Shown piece after piece: positions 23,293 through 31,979 of a stretch of 48,546 nt of DNA. The stretch covers positions 1 to 48,546 of the forward strand of contig JARLGU010000014.1 of assembly GCA_031292625.1 (NCBI GenBank), given 5' to 3'. The notes under the pieces were generated by a model that saw only the letters and a list, made by a program, of their open reading frames with translations, made no database searches and had not been told where the DNA came from. Origin of the DNA: Capsulimonadaceae bacterium (GTDB lineage Bacteria > Armatimonadota > Armatimonadia > Armatimonadales > Capsulimonadaceae). The first letter of the stretch is position 1. Every line of letters begins with the position of its first letter. Both the position numbers and the translations under genes were made by a program.

Positions 23293-24912
23293 ATGGGAAA
23301 CGAAAAGCGGGTTCTCGACGAAAGACGACGGCGATACGTATCGCCCGCCCGCGTCGTATGCGCAACGGATACGATCGAGTTTAGCGAGCATCTCCTTGAC
23401 GCCGCGGCTACGATTACCAAATTCACGCCCGGGCAGACGCCAACTTATATAGTGCTCGACTTCGGCCAGGAACTCCACGGCGGCATTCGCATAGAAGGCA
23501 GCCGCCAGAACCCGCATCGCCCAGTAAAGGTCCGTGTCCGATTCGGCGAATCCATTAGCGAGACCATGGGCGCCCCCAACAACGACCACGCGATCCACGA
23601 TTGGACGATCGACGTCCCCTGGTTCGGCAGCGTCGAAGCCGGTCAGACGGGCTTCCGCTTCGTACGAATCGATCTCGTCGACGACGCGCCTCTTGTCATC
23701 GAGCGCATTCTTGCCGTCGCGCTCGAATACGATCTGCCCTATATCGGCTCGTTTGAGTGCAGCGATGAGCGCATTAACGAAATCTGGCGGGTGTCCGCCC
23801 GTACGGTGCACCTGTGCATGCAGGACTACCTCTGGGACGGCATCAAACGCGACCGGCTCGCATGGATCGGAGACACGCACCCGGAAGCCGCCGTCGTTAG
23901 TTGTCTGTTCGGCGAGCACCCGATCGTTCCGCGCAGCATGGATTTCGTGCGCGACAACACGCCTCTGCCCGGCTGGATGAACGGCATCTCGTCCTACTCC
24001 CTCTGGTGGATCATAATCCAGCGCGACTGGCTGCGGGCCCACGGAAACCTTGACTATTTGCGCGAGCAGCGCGCGTACCTGCTGGCCCTGCTGAATCAAA
24101 TAACCGCCTGCGTCGCCGAATCAGGCGAAGAAACGCTAACGGTCGGGCGGTTCCTCGAATGGGCGACGGCACGCGATCAGACCGCAATTGACGCGGGCCT
24201 GCAAGCCCTGATGGTGCTGGCGCTCGACGCCGCGGCGGACCTCGCGCGAGCGCTCAACGAACCCAAGGCCGCTCAACTCGCGCAATCGACCGCCGCGCGC
24301 GCCCGTTCGTTCGCTAAGCCTCCAAGCGCCAGCAAACAAGCCAACGCCCTTCTAGCGCTCGCCGGACTAGCCGATCCGGTCACCGTGAACGCCAACATCC
24401 TCGCGCCCGATCCGTGCAAAGGCCTTTCACCCTTCTACGGCTACTATGTGCTGCAGGCGAGAGCGCTGGCCGGCGACGTAGCTGGTGCGCTGGATCTGGT
24501 CCGCGCCTATTGGGGCGCGATGCTGGACCTGGGCGCGACCACATTTTGGGAGCATTTCGACATGGACTGGCTCCCGGGCGCAGCACGAATCGACGAGCTA
24601 ACCCAGCCCGGACAGCACGACGTTCACCTGGAATATGGCGACCACTGCTACAAGGGGCTGCGCCATAGCTTTTGCCACGGATGGTCCGGCGGTCCCGCGG
24701 CGTGGCTCATGGAGCATATCCTGGGCATCGCGCCCGCGTCCCCCGGCTTTGCCGCCGTCCGGATTACGCCGAACCTCGCCGGGCTTGCATTCGCGCGCGG
24801 AACATACCCCACCCCGCACGGCCCAATCTCCGTCGAACACGAAGCGGACGGCGCAGGCGGAGTGCGCTCGCGGATTACGCTGCCGGAAGGCGTAACGCAA
24901 GCAATAGCGTAA
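23293..24912 (+). CDS. GH78-like alpha-L-rhamnosidase
   Basis: This is a glycosidase (539 aa) with the six-hairpin core of family 78, which releases alpha-L-rhamnose from plant or bacterial polysaccharides. The general-acid signature DGIKRDRLAWIGD starts at D182, and the general-base motif ATTFWEHFD has its Glu at 420. A beta-sandwich precedes and a short beta domain follows the core. It is shorter than most GH78 enzymes, and no signal peptide is seen, so it probably acts on imported oligosaccharides. ATG 23293 has GGAG nine bases upstream. The GH29 gene follows after 67 bases, likely in the same operon. Confidence 0.82.
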   Translation: MGNEKRVLDERRRRYVSPARVVCATDTIEFSEHLLDAAATITKFTPGQTPTYIVLDFGQELHGGIRIEGSRQNPHRPVKVRVRFGESISETMGAPNNDHAIHDWTIDVPWFGSVEAGQTGFRFVRIDLVDDAPLVIERILAVALEYDLPYIGSFECSDERINEIWRVSARTVHLCMQDYLWDGIKRDRLAWIGDTHPEAAVVSCLFGEHPIVPRSMDFVRDNTPLPGWMNGISSYSLWWIIIQRDWLRAHGNLDYLREQRAYLLALLNQITACVAESGEETLTVGRFLEWATARDQTAIDAGLQALMVLALDAAADLARALNEPKAAQLAQSTAARARSFAKPPSASKQANALLALAGLADPVTVNANILAPDPCKGLSPFYGYYVLQARALAGDVAGALDLVRAYWGAMLDLGATTFWEHFDMDWLPGAARIDELTQPGQHDVHLEYGDHCYKGLRHSFCHGWSGGPAAWLMEHILGIAPASPGFAAVRITPNLAGLAFARGTYPTPHGPISVEHEADGAGGVRSRITLPEGVTQAIA

Positions 24913-24979
24913 GCGCGACACATCCGCGAGTTGCAAAATCATCACGAGATATGGATTGATGTAAGGAGATCAAGCTGCC

Positions 24980-26197
24980 ATGCCTGCTAATACCGATTGG
25001 TTCCATGAAGCCCGCTACGGAATGTTCATCCACTGGGGCGCCTACGCCGTTGCGGCGCGCGGAGAATGGGTGATGAACCGGGAAAACATCCCGGTCGACG
25101 AGTACGCCGCAAAATATGTCGACAACTTCAAGGCCGAGCGATTCGACCCTCGCGAATGGGCGCGTGTGGCAAAAGACGCTGGCATGAAGTATCTCGTCCT
25201 GACCACGCGCCACCACGATGGCTTCTGTCTATGGAACACCAAAACCAGCGACTACAACGCCGTCCAACGCGGACCCAAACGAGATCTCGTACGGGATTAC
25301 GTAGACGCCGTCAGGGACGCGGGTCTTGGCGTCGGCCTATACTACTCGGTCGCGGACTGGCATCACCCGGACTACCCGGATGGCTACTGCCGCGACTGGC
25401 CCTCAGCGTGGCGAGACGAAGACAGCCGCAAACGATTCTTCGACTACTATTTCGCGCAGTTAAAAGAACTCATGACGGAGTACGGTGCGATCGACATTCT
25501 TTGGTACGACGGATGCATCCCGCAACCGACGAATGGCTCCGAAGTGAACACCTGGATCAAATCCGTCCAGCCCAATATTATGATCAATAACCGCAATGGC
25601 GCGCCGTTCGACTTTCAATGTTCCGAACAAGCCATACGTCCGCCGTCGAACCCTGAGTTGCCCTGGGAAGCTTGTCTCACACTCAACGACAATTGGGGAT
25701 ACCACGCTGGCGACGATCACTATAAGAGCGCCAAGGACGTCATCATGATGCTGACGCAAACGGCCGAGCACCGCGGAAACCTCATGCTCAACGTCGGACC
25801 AATGTCCGACGGCGTAATCCCGCCAAAGTCAGCCGCCATCCTTCGCGAAGCCGGCGACTGGCTGCGGCGCAACGGCGAGTTTCTCGCCAACTCAAGCCGC
25901 TCGCCGTACAGCTGGCTCAATTGGGGCCGCTTGACGACCAAAGGGAACATAGCCTACCTGCACATATTCCACCGGCCGGGAGACGAACTCTGCGTGGCCG
26001 AAATCGCAAACCGCGTTTTGAGCGCCCGTATGCTCGATGGCGGACAGCCGCTTCCGTTCGAGCAATCCGGGGATCGCCTCTTTGTAAGAAACCTGCCCAA
26101 CCCTTTGCCCGACCCGCTCGTGACGACTATCGTCCTTGAACTAGACGGCACACCAAAAGCGCATCGGCAGAAAGGCGAGTTCTGGATCCCGGGATAG
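24980..26197 (+). CDS. Alpha-L-fucosidase, GH29
   Basis: This is a family 29 retaining fucosidase (405 aa). The N-terminal RYGMFIHWGAY and LTTRHHDGFCLW motifs are diagnostic. The catalytic nucleophile should be D177 in ILWYDG. The C-terminal 80 residues form a small beta domain. There is no signal peptide, so it is probably cytoplasmic. AAGGAG precedes the ATG. With the rhamnosidase upstream it suggests breakdown of deoxy-sugar-bearing glycans. The acid/base residue is variable in this family and cannot be assigned. Confidence 0.92.
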   Translation: MPANTDWFHEARYGMFIHWGAYAVAARGEWVMNRENIPVDEYAAKYVDNFKAERFDPREWARVAKDAGMKYLVLTTRHHDGFCLWNTKTSDYNAVQRGPKRDLVRDYVDAVRDAGLGVGLYYSVADWHHPDYPDGYCRDWPSAWRDEDSRKRFFDYYFAQLKELMTEYGAIDILWYDGCIPQPTNGSEVNTWIKSVQPNIMINNRNGAPFDFQCSEQAIRPPSNPELPWEACLTLNDNWGYHAGDDHYKSAKDVIMMLTQTAEHRGNLMLNVGPMSDGVIPPKSAAILREAGDWLRRNGEFLANSSRSPYSWLNWGRLTTKGNIAYLHIFHRPGDELCVAEIANRVLSARMLDGGQPLPFEQSGDRLFVRNLPNPLPDPLVTTIVLELDGTPKAHRQKGEFWIPG

Positions 26198-26297
26198 CCC
26201 CCGCTTGCCCGTCGCGCTCCCAGGCGCTCGGGTTCCCTTCCTGTTCGCATGTCCAAGGTTGTCGAGGGACGCGAGCGGAGGGGGGCCCGAAGGGATA

Positions 26298-26311
26298 CGC
26301 GGATATCCGCG
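26298..26311. repeat. Perfect 14-base palindrome CGCGGATATCCGCG
   Basis: It lies between convergent genes, beside a terminator-like hairpin. It may be part of that structure or a protein-binding site. Confidence 0.35.
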
Positions 26312-26344
26312 CCTCCCGGCTCGCCGTTGGCGAACCGGGAGGCG
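26310..26344. terminator. Bidirectional terminator-like hairpin
   Basis: Arms CGCCTCCCGG (26310-26319) and CCGGGAGGCG (26335-26344) are perfect, and the stem continues with TCGCC/GGCGA. It lies between the convergent GH29 and Gfo/Idh/MocA genes. There is no long T-run, so it may act with a factor. Confidence 0.55.
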
Positions 26345-26369
26345 GTGGTTTGTCTCGATAGTCGCGAAG

Positions 26370-27446
26370 CTACTTGCCCGACCAGTCCATCGGAGTGGGC
26401 GGCGTGAACTTCGTCGGCCCTACGTTCACCATCTGGTGGTCGCGGGCGGACTGAATAATCGCGCTGATCGTGTCCACCACGTGGGCCGCATGGACACCGC
26501 TCGTGCGGTGCGGCCGTCCGGCGATAATCGCCTGCGCAAGATCCTGAACGCCGCGGCTAAACTCCGATGGCGCGGGCGGCTTGCGAACCAGCGGAACGGA
26601 CTCGTATGGTTTCCCATACTCGTGCGCCTCGACCGGAGCATCGAAATTCTGGAAGTCGCCAAGAAACGCCGATCCGCCGTCGCCATGGAACTCCATCGAA
26701 CCGCCTTGCTTGCCGCGGTCCACATAGAAGTTCGCGCTGAGCCGCGCGGTCATGCCGCATTCCAGCTCAAGCGCGGCAAGGTAGTAGTCCGGCGTCGTGA
26801 TCCGGAACGCGCGGCCTTCCTTCGTCACTCGATCCGGATACAGCACCGTCCCGTAGGCGGTCACTCTCTTCACCGGACCGAAGAACGTGGTGATCAGTGT
26901 CAGAGGATAGACCGATACGTCCCACAAAATCCCAACATCGTAGAACGCTTCCGGATTTGGATGCCAGGCTTCGAGGCGGCCGTGGTTGACCTCCGCGTAA
27001 ACCAGGCGAGGCGTCCCGATGCCGCCGGATCGAATAACCCGCCAAACGGTCTGCTGCGCCTCGCCCATGTAGTTGGACGGCGCGCTGCTCAGTCGTAGCC
27101 CCGTCTTGTCCGCGAGCGCCACGAGCCGATGCGCATCGGCGCTCGATAGAGCCAGCGGCTTTTCCGTATGTACGTGCTTACCGGCCTCCAAGCAGCGCTC
27201 GATGACCTCCGCATGGGCGTGGTGGATCGTCAGGTTGACGACCAATTCGATGGACGGATCCGCCAGAATCTCATCGAGGTCCCGATAAGTTCGTCCCCCA
27301 AATTTGGCGGCAAACGCCTCGGCGCGCGCACTATCCAGGTCGGAAAATCCAGCGAGATCGATTTCCGGATAGCCCTTCATGTGCTCCGCATAGTGATTGG
27401 CGATATTCCCGCAGCCGATGATCGCTGTTCGTATTTGCTTTGACAA
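26370..27446 (-). CDS. Gfo/Idh/MocA-family oxidoreductase
   Basis: This is an NAD(P)-dependent sugar or inositol dehydrogenase (358 aa). The Rossmann motif AIIGCGNIANHY is at the N-terminus, EKPLALSSADAH (containing the conserved Lys) is near residue 95, and an alpha/beta substrate domain follows. The TTG at 27444-27446 is the best start because AGGAG is seven bases upstream and the Rossmann strand follows directly. It precedes, on the same strand, nothing but a terminator; upstream by 64 bases is a sugar isomerase gene. Together they look like an oxidative sugar pathway. The exact substrate is unknown. Confidence 0.9.
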   Translation of the reverse strand: MSKQIRTAIIGCGNIANHYAEHMKGYPEIDLAGFSDLDSARAEAFAAKFGGRTYRDLDEILADPSIELVVNLTIHHAHAEVIERCLEAGKHVHTEKPLALSSADAHRLVALADKTGLRLSSAPSNYMGEAQQTVWRVIRSGGIGTPRLVYAEVNHGRLEAWHPNPEAFYDVGILWDVSVYPLTLITTFFGPVKRVTAYGTVLYPDRVTKEGRAFRITTPDYYLAALELECGMTARLSANFYVDRGKQGGSMEFHGDGGSAFLGDFQNFDAPVEAHEYGKPYESVPLVRKPPAPSEFSRGVQDLAQAIIAGRPHRTSGVHAAHVVDTISAIIQSARDHQMVNVGPTKFTPPTPMDWSGK

Positions 27447-27510
27447 CGCTCTGCTCCTATTTCCGCGCGACGCCTGCCGCCTAACCAATGGGGAACGGCG
27501 GCGCGCGGAA

Positions 27511-28260
27511 CTACTTTCCGAAAGCCTTGCGCAGCTTCACGACGCATTCGGTCAGCGCGGGGACTGGATTGTCGACGTCGCCTTCGTATTCGATGACGGC
27601 GCAGCCATTGAAGTTAACTTCATCAAGAGTCGCCTTCAACGCGTTCAAGTCCAGATTCCCGGTGCCGATGACCACATCGGTCGGGCGACGGGCTGTGTCA
27701 AAAGTGAAGTCCTTAATGTGAAGACCGTAGAGCCGCTCGCCGAACTCCTTAGCCATTGCAATCGGGTTCGCTCCGGCATCGAGAGCCCACGCGGTGTCGA
27801 GCCAGAGACCGACGCGTTTGCCGGTAATGCTGAAAATGTGGCGCAAAATCTCAGGCGAACCGAGCCAATGGCAGCCGCCATGGTTGTGGATTCCAAGGTA
27901 AACATCGTATTCCTCGGCAAGCGCTTGCATACGACCTAGGGCATCTTTGTCGGTCGCTGGCGAGAACGTAATGCTCATATAGCGCGCACCGGCCGTTTTG
28001 AGAAACTCGAAGAGCGGGCGATCCTTGTTCACATCGCCGGAAAGGTTGTTGACGCCTGACGATAAAATGCTCACTCCGGCGGCCTTGTAAGCCGCAACCG
28101 CCGCCGCAACATCGGCAGGCTTGTTGAAATCGACATGCACGCCGCAGAGTTCGATGCCGTTCAAGCCGCAACTCTTCAGGCGCGCGATTACCTCGTCGTT
28201 CGTCTTGGATCCTCGAAAGCACCAGCTCTGGATGCCAAGCGGAATTCCGTTAGATTGCAT
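27511..28260 (-). CDS. Sugar phosphate isomerase/epimerase (TIM barrel)
   Basis: This 249-aa protein is of the xylose-isomerase-like TIM-barrel superfamily (AP endonuclease 2 fold), which includes hydroxypyruvate isomerases, tagatose epimerases and inosose dehydratases. Visible motifs are LGIQSWCFRG at the first strand, LGIHNHGG with a metal-type His pair, and WLDTAWALDAG. AGGAG is seven bases before ATG 28258-28260. It is probably co-transcribed with the dehydrogenase that follows. It likely acts on the keto-sugar made by that enzyme, or the reverse. Confidence 0.85.
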   Translation of the reverse strand: MQSNGIPLGIQSWCFRGSKTNDEVIARLKSCGLNGIELCGVHVDFNKPADVAAAVAAYKAAGVSILSSGVNNLSGDVNKDRPLFEFLKTAGARYMSITFSPATDKDALGRMQALAEEYDVYLGIHNHGGCHWLGSPEILRHIFSITGKRVGLWLDTAWALDAGANPIAMAKEFGERLYGLHIKDFTFDTARRPTDVVIGTGNLDLNALKATLDEVNFNGCAVIEYEGDVDNPVPALTECVVKLRKAFGK

Positions 28261-28386
28261 TTCTAGCTCCTAGTACGTAAAGTGGTCCGGTATGTGCCGA
28301 ACGAAGGGAACGATACCGCAAAACGGGCCGCCCGGAGAATGTCTGAGGCGGCAAGCTGATGCCTCGTTCAGCATTGTGGAGTTTCT

Positions 28387-29292
28387 CTACGCCTGGTTTC
28401 GGCGGTTCAGAGGCGATGCGCCGAAACGCCGCTTAAAGGCCTTGGAGAAGTGGTATGGATTCGTGAAGCCAAGAGTATGGCTGATCTGCTGAACGGTCAT
28501 CTCAGTTTGCGTGACCATCGCAAGCGCTTCGTCGAGTTTGTAGTTCATCAAGGCTTGCGACGGCGATTCGTTGAGGATCTCCTGGCACCGCTTGTTCAGG
28601 GTACGTTCGCTAACGCCAAGCGTTGCGGCCATTTCCGCAACGCTCGCAAACGCGTCCCGATGCGATCGAAGCAGCTGCCGCAACTTTAAGCGCCAGCCCT
28701 GCTCCGCCGACGAGCGCAAGAAAGCGGGCGAAATCACATCCGGCCCGAACGCGCGAACCATGCGCCAGAAGAATTCGCGCAAGAGAGCGTCGCCGATCAT
28801 TGAACTCACGTCGTCGTCGATCCGCGCTTCCGCGCGCATCCGCGCGACCAGCGGAAGGACGTCGTCGCGACGCATGGAGGCGACCTGTTCGTCCGGACGA
28901 ATATTGTCGGCAAACAGAGATTGCCCGCGATCGGGAGCGGCCGGATGCTGCAATCGAAAGCTGATCGCAATGCACCGCAGGGGCGGCGTGAACGAATCCG
29001 CGTGGCGATCCTGCGGCTTGACGACCACAACATGACCGGGCTCGACGTCTAGATCCACGCCGTTGATCGCACACTGATAGCGGCCAACATCGACATAAAT
29101 CACTTCGTGGTCCGCATGAACGTGTTCGGCGTAAGTGGCCGCTTCGTCAACGATCGAGTACCTGTAGCCGGAAAAGGCAGGCATGATGAGCGAATCGGCG
29201 GCGGGCTTTTGTCCGTCGGAGAGGGCCGATTTCCGCAAGCGTTCAGGGTCGTGCCTTGAGTCCGCTATTGACGTCGCGCGCGTGGTCATCAT
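28387..29292 (-). CDS. AraC-family transcriptional regulator
   Basis: This protein has 301 aa. Residues about 35-170 form a cupin-like sugar-sensing domain (HADHEVIYVDVGRYQCAING), and the last 100 residues a double helix-turn-helix of AraC type with the signature SHTLGFTNPYHFSKAFKRRFG. It is transcribed toward the isomerase and dehydrogenase genes and divergently from the J-domain gene. It probably activates the nearby sugar genes in response to a sugar ligand. The ribosome site before the double ATG is weak. Confidence 0.92.
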   Translation of the reverse strand: MMTTRATSIADSRHDPERLRKSALSDGQKPAADSLIMPAFSGYRYSIVDEAATYAEHVHADHEVIYVDVGRYQCAINGVDLDVEPGHVVVVKPQDRHADSFTPPLRCIAISFRLQHPAAPDRGQSLFADNIRPDEQVASMRRDDVLPLVARMRAEARIDDDVSSMIGDALLREFFWRMVRAFGPDVISPAFLRSSAEQGWRLKLRQLLRSHRDAFASVAEMAATLGVSERTLNKRCQEILNESPSQALMNYKLDEALAMVTQTEMTVQQISHTLGFTNPYHFSKAFKRRFGASPLNRRNQA

Positions 29293-29504
29293 CCCAATCA
29301 GAATACCTTGACGACGTCAGTGTTTCCAACCCGCCATCGTCGATTCTCGCTCAAGCCTCGCCTAGCGATCCAAAGCACAATTCATGTGAATAATTTTACT
29401 AGAAATACGCCAAAATAATATGCAAATTGGTGTTTAGAGCCGTAACGCATAGACGTATATAGGGAGAAGTGCAAGTAAATTTACCTGGGAAGGACCATGC
29501 GATC

Positions 29505-30434
29505 ATGACTGAAAAAGAGGACTACTACAAGGTGTTGCAGCTCAGTCGCGATTGCACGCAGGAGCAGATCCGCATGCGTTACCATGAGCTCGTGCGAACG
29601 TGCCACCCGGACCACGCACAAGACAAGAATGCTGCTGGCGAAATCTTTGCGCTGGTAAACAAGGCGTACAGCGCATTACATGATCCGCAGCTGCGCAAGA
29701 TTTACGACGACGAGCTAGCGGCAGCCGTTGGAGCGAAAGCGATCCCGCCCGCCGCTCATCCAAACGGCTCGGTGGCTCAATCTTCTGGCCAAGAACCGGC
29801 AATGCAGCCCCCACGAAAGGCAAAGGCCGATTCGGAGCAGCCGCGCCCGGAACCTCCTTCAGCCAGAACAGCTCCCAAAGCAGCATCCGGTCTATCACAT
29901 TTTGAACAAAGGATTACGATGCCGCTGCCGGACATCCCCGCCCGGGCAGCGATGATTGACTTCCTCTCGACGCAACCAAGCGACCAGCCTGTGTCCCCTC
30001 AAGGCGCGTTCGAGAAACCGATGAGCCTACTTGACCAGGCACATGCGGCTGCGTGGCGCGAAAACTGGGCCGCCGCTGAGGATCTATGTACACGCTACCT
30101 GCGCGACAATCAAGATAGCAGCGCCGCATTCGAGCTTCTCGGCGACATCAACGCCCAGGATGGACGGACCAAACAGGCGGTCAACTTCTTCCGGATGGCG
30201 CACAAATTGGATCCGTCGAATGATATTCTGGAGGCGAAAATCGCCTGTCTACGCGACGCGGTTCACTACACCCCGTCTCAATCGGACGCGCCTGACGGCG
30301 CTAGCACGCCCAACGACGCGCCAGTTCATGCCACCCATGCGCCTGCCGAGCATCGATCGATCGCGCCCCCTGAGCCTCCTCGCAAAGCGTTCGGATGGTT
30401 TTCGGAGATTTTCCGCCGTTCCGAAGCAAAGTAA
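29505..30434 (+). CDS. J-domain (DnaJ-like) co-chaperone with TPR-like region
   Basis: This protein has 309 aa. The N-terminal J domain (about residues 5-70) has the catalytic HPD in CHPDHAQ, between YHELVRT and an ALHDPQLRKIYDDEL helix, so it should stimulate an Hsp70 ATPase. A Pro/Ala-rich linker follows, then two TPR-like helix pairs (about 185-250), then a disordered tail. There is no zinc-finger or DnaJ C-terminal domain, so it is a type III J protein. ATG 29505 has AAGGA ten bases upstream; GTG 29469 is a possible earlier start with GGGAG. The partner is unknown. Confidence 0.85.
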   Translation: MTEKEDYYKVLQLSRDCTQEQIRMRYHELVRTCHPDHAQDKNAAGEIFALVNKAYSALHDPQLRKIYDDELAAAVGAKAIPPAAHPNGSVAQSSGQEPAMQPPRKAKADSEQPRPEPPSARTAPKAASGLSHFEQRITMPLPDIPARAAMIDFLSTQPSDQPVSPQGAFEKPMSLLDQAHAAAWRENWAAAEDLCTRYLRDNQDSSAAFELLGDINAQDGRTKQAVNFFRMAHKLDPSNDILEAKIACLRDAVHYTPSQSDAPDGASTPNDAPVHATHAPAEHRSIAPPEPPRKAFGWFSEIFRRSEAK

Positions 30435-30476
30435 AAATCCTGCTACAACACCGCAAGACCGCCGATTTGCGGCAGG

Positions 30477-31094
30477 CTAATTCCCTGCCCCAGCCTTGAT
30501 CGATGTGATCACACGCAGAAAAGCCGGACTGAGCGAAGCCCACTCTTCCGGAGAGCAGCGGCATACAACGGAAACCCGTCGATCTTTGTTCAGCAGCGTC
30601 GCACGGTATCCGTGAACATCCTTAGCCGTATACTCCGTGATACGGCTGTCGCCGTACGAAAGCATCTGCGACGTAGTCGTCACTTCCTTGTAACCTTCCA
30701 GATCCTGCGCGAACTTGTTGCCTGTCATGGCATGCAGCTTCTCGACGGGCGGAGCCGACGCCGGTAGAGGGCTCGAACTTTGCAAAATGCTGCCCGGCGA
30801 CGATAGCGCGTCGCTCATGAAGCTTCCCGCCTGATCGGAGTTGACGCTGATCTTAGCGTCCCCGCTCGTATACGCAACCCCGCTTTCAACGCCTCCTGAC
30901 GATGAGCTGTCAGCGGCCCATCCAGCCGGCGCGTCGCAAGAGAATGCGGAATCGCTTGCGGTGTACTTGCCGAAAGTTGCCGGCACAACCGCCTTGGGAT
31001 GTGAACAGCCCGCCAATGCGGCAAAAGCGGCGAGCACGAAAAGAAGACTAATCAGGCGAACAGAAAGCATATGCGGAACGAATGGCTTAAACAT
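30477..31094 (-). CDS. Lipoprotein of unknown function
   Basis: This protein has 205 aa. The N-terminal signal ends in a clear lipobox LAGC, so it is a lipid-anchored envelope protein. The mature part resembles the PsbP/DUF1795-type fold in outline: FSCDAPAGWAADSS near the start, then SPLPASAPP, and a final strand-helix, but no certain family match. Two cysteines near residue 190 (VVCRCSPEEW) could bind metal or pair. ATG 31092-31094 is used because GAGG is ten bases upstream. Confidence 0.75.
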   Translation of the reverse strand: MFKPFVPHMLSVRLISLLFVLAAFAALAGCSHPKAVVPATFGKYTASDSAFSCDAPAGWAADSSSSGGVESGVAYTSGDAKISVNSDQAGSFMSDALSSPGSILQSSSPLPASAPPVEKLHAMTGNKFAQDLEGYKEVTTTSQMLSYGDSRITEYTAKDVHGYRATLLNKDRRVSVVCRCSPEEWASLSPAFLRVITSIKAGAGN

Positions 31095-31116
31095 GACTGA
31101 ATTACCTCGCACTTGA

Positions 31117-31144
31117 CTTATACTTTTTCGTCGAATGCGGGCAA
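31117..31144 (-). promoter_or_regulatory. Promoter of the 30477 lipoprotein gene
   Basis: On the minus strand TTGCCC (31144-31139) and TATAAG (31122-31117) are 16 bases apart. A perfect inverted repeat ATGCGGGCA/TGCCCGCAT (31135-31159) covers the -35, and may be an operator or the terminator of the pilin gene upstream. Confidence 0.5.
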
Positions 31145-31218
31145 TCCTCCTGCCCGCATCAAATCAGCGACCGCCTTCATCGCCTTGGGGCGCCGCAACC
31201 AGCCTGAACAAAATCAAA

Positions 31219-31250
31219 CCGGTCCCGTGCATCAATCTGCGCGGGACCGG
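31219..31250 (-). terminator. Terminator of the pseudopilin gene
   Basis: Perfect arms CCGGTCCCG (31219-31227) and CGGGACCGG (31242-31250) pair. On the minus strand they are followed by TTTGATTTTG. Confidence 0.75.
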
Positions 31251-31275
31251 CAAAAGACCTGTATCGACGCCTGAA

Positions 31276-31665
31276 CTAAGTCAGTGCATGCGGATAAGTT
31301 GTGTCAACGTAACTGCAGACCGGGTTGGTTGTCCCATCGTTGACCGTGTACGTGCCGCCTGCCGGGCATGAAGGGAAGCTGCGAATATAGACCGGTACGA
31401 GTTCACTCCCGGTCGTTCCGTTCGTGGACGTACTGCTAAACGCGTAAGTCGTTGCCTGCTTCGTGTCCATGATATACTGCTGCTTCGCGCTGTCGATCTG
31501 CTTGAGATTGTCGACGCAGCCTTTCGCCCTCGACGAGTTTCTGGCCATAACGAAGTTGGGAATGGCAATCGAAAGCAGAATGCCGATGATCAAGACCACG
31601 ATCATGATCTCGACAAGCGTGAAACCTCTTGTTCTTTTTAGGTGTATGATCCTCTGGGAATCCAT
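31276..31665 (-). CDS. Type II pseudopilin-like protein
   Basis: This 129-aa protein has a prepilin-type N-terminus: a basic leader, then RGFTLVEIMIVVLIIGILLS with cleavage expected after the Gly and Glu at position +5 of the mature protein. The membrane/assembly helix is followed by a helix with KQIDSAKQQYIMDT and a short beta domain with two cysteines (SFPSCPAGG, NPVCSYVD). It resembles GspG-like pseudopilins used in secretion or pili. It is a solitary gene; no other secretion gene is in the window. AAGGAG is about ten bases before the ATG. Confidence 0.9.
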   Translation of the reverse strand: MDSQRIIHLKRTRGFTLVEIMIVVLIIGILLSIAIPNFVMARNSSRAKGCVDNLKQIDSAKQQYIMDTKQATTYAFSSTSTNGTTGSELVPVYIRSFPSCPAGGTYTVNDGTTNPVCSYVDTTYPHALT

Positions 31666-31979
31666 GTCGATGCTTCTCCTTGTTGATGAGCTGGAGCAAG
31701 GCGCACGTGGCTCGCAATTGAGCCAACAGCGCTACGATAATTTTCGGCAAGATGCGGAACTATTAGTATATGCGTTAGCCTCGCATATATTCTGTATTTA
31801 GCCTATTTTAATTGATTTTCAACCTAGCACGATTACCGGCGAATTTCACGAAATCGCTTGATCCGGTATTCAATAACAGCTTGCCATTCAGTTCATGTGT
31901 TCTGCGAAAAGAGCCAGATCGCGCGCGGAAACAGCGGCATCGTGCCAAAATCTCAGTCCACGCAAGGTAAAATCGCCGC
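31666..31979. other. Divergent regulatory region, pseudopilin and isochorismatase genes
   Basis: These 314 bases are AT-rich in the middle. On the minus strand a TATACT (31770-31765) could be the pilin -10. A perfect inverted repeat TATATGCG-7-CGCATATA (31767-31789) overlaps it. No other structure is seen. Confidence 0.45.
31767..31789. promoter_or_regulatory. Inverted repeat overlapping the likely pilin promoter
   Basis: Perfect eight-base arms TATATGCG (31767-31774) and CGCATATA (31782-31789) are separated by seven bases and overlap the -10-like TATACT of the minus strand. It is operator-like in size and position. Confidence 0.4.

Noticed and set aside
26298-26311. Operator for the Gfo/Idh/MocA gene
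   Set aside because: It lies downstream of both flanking genes, so a terminator-linked role is more likely.
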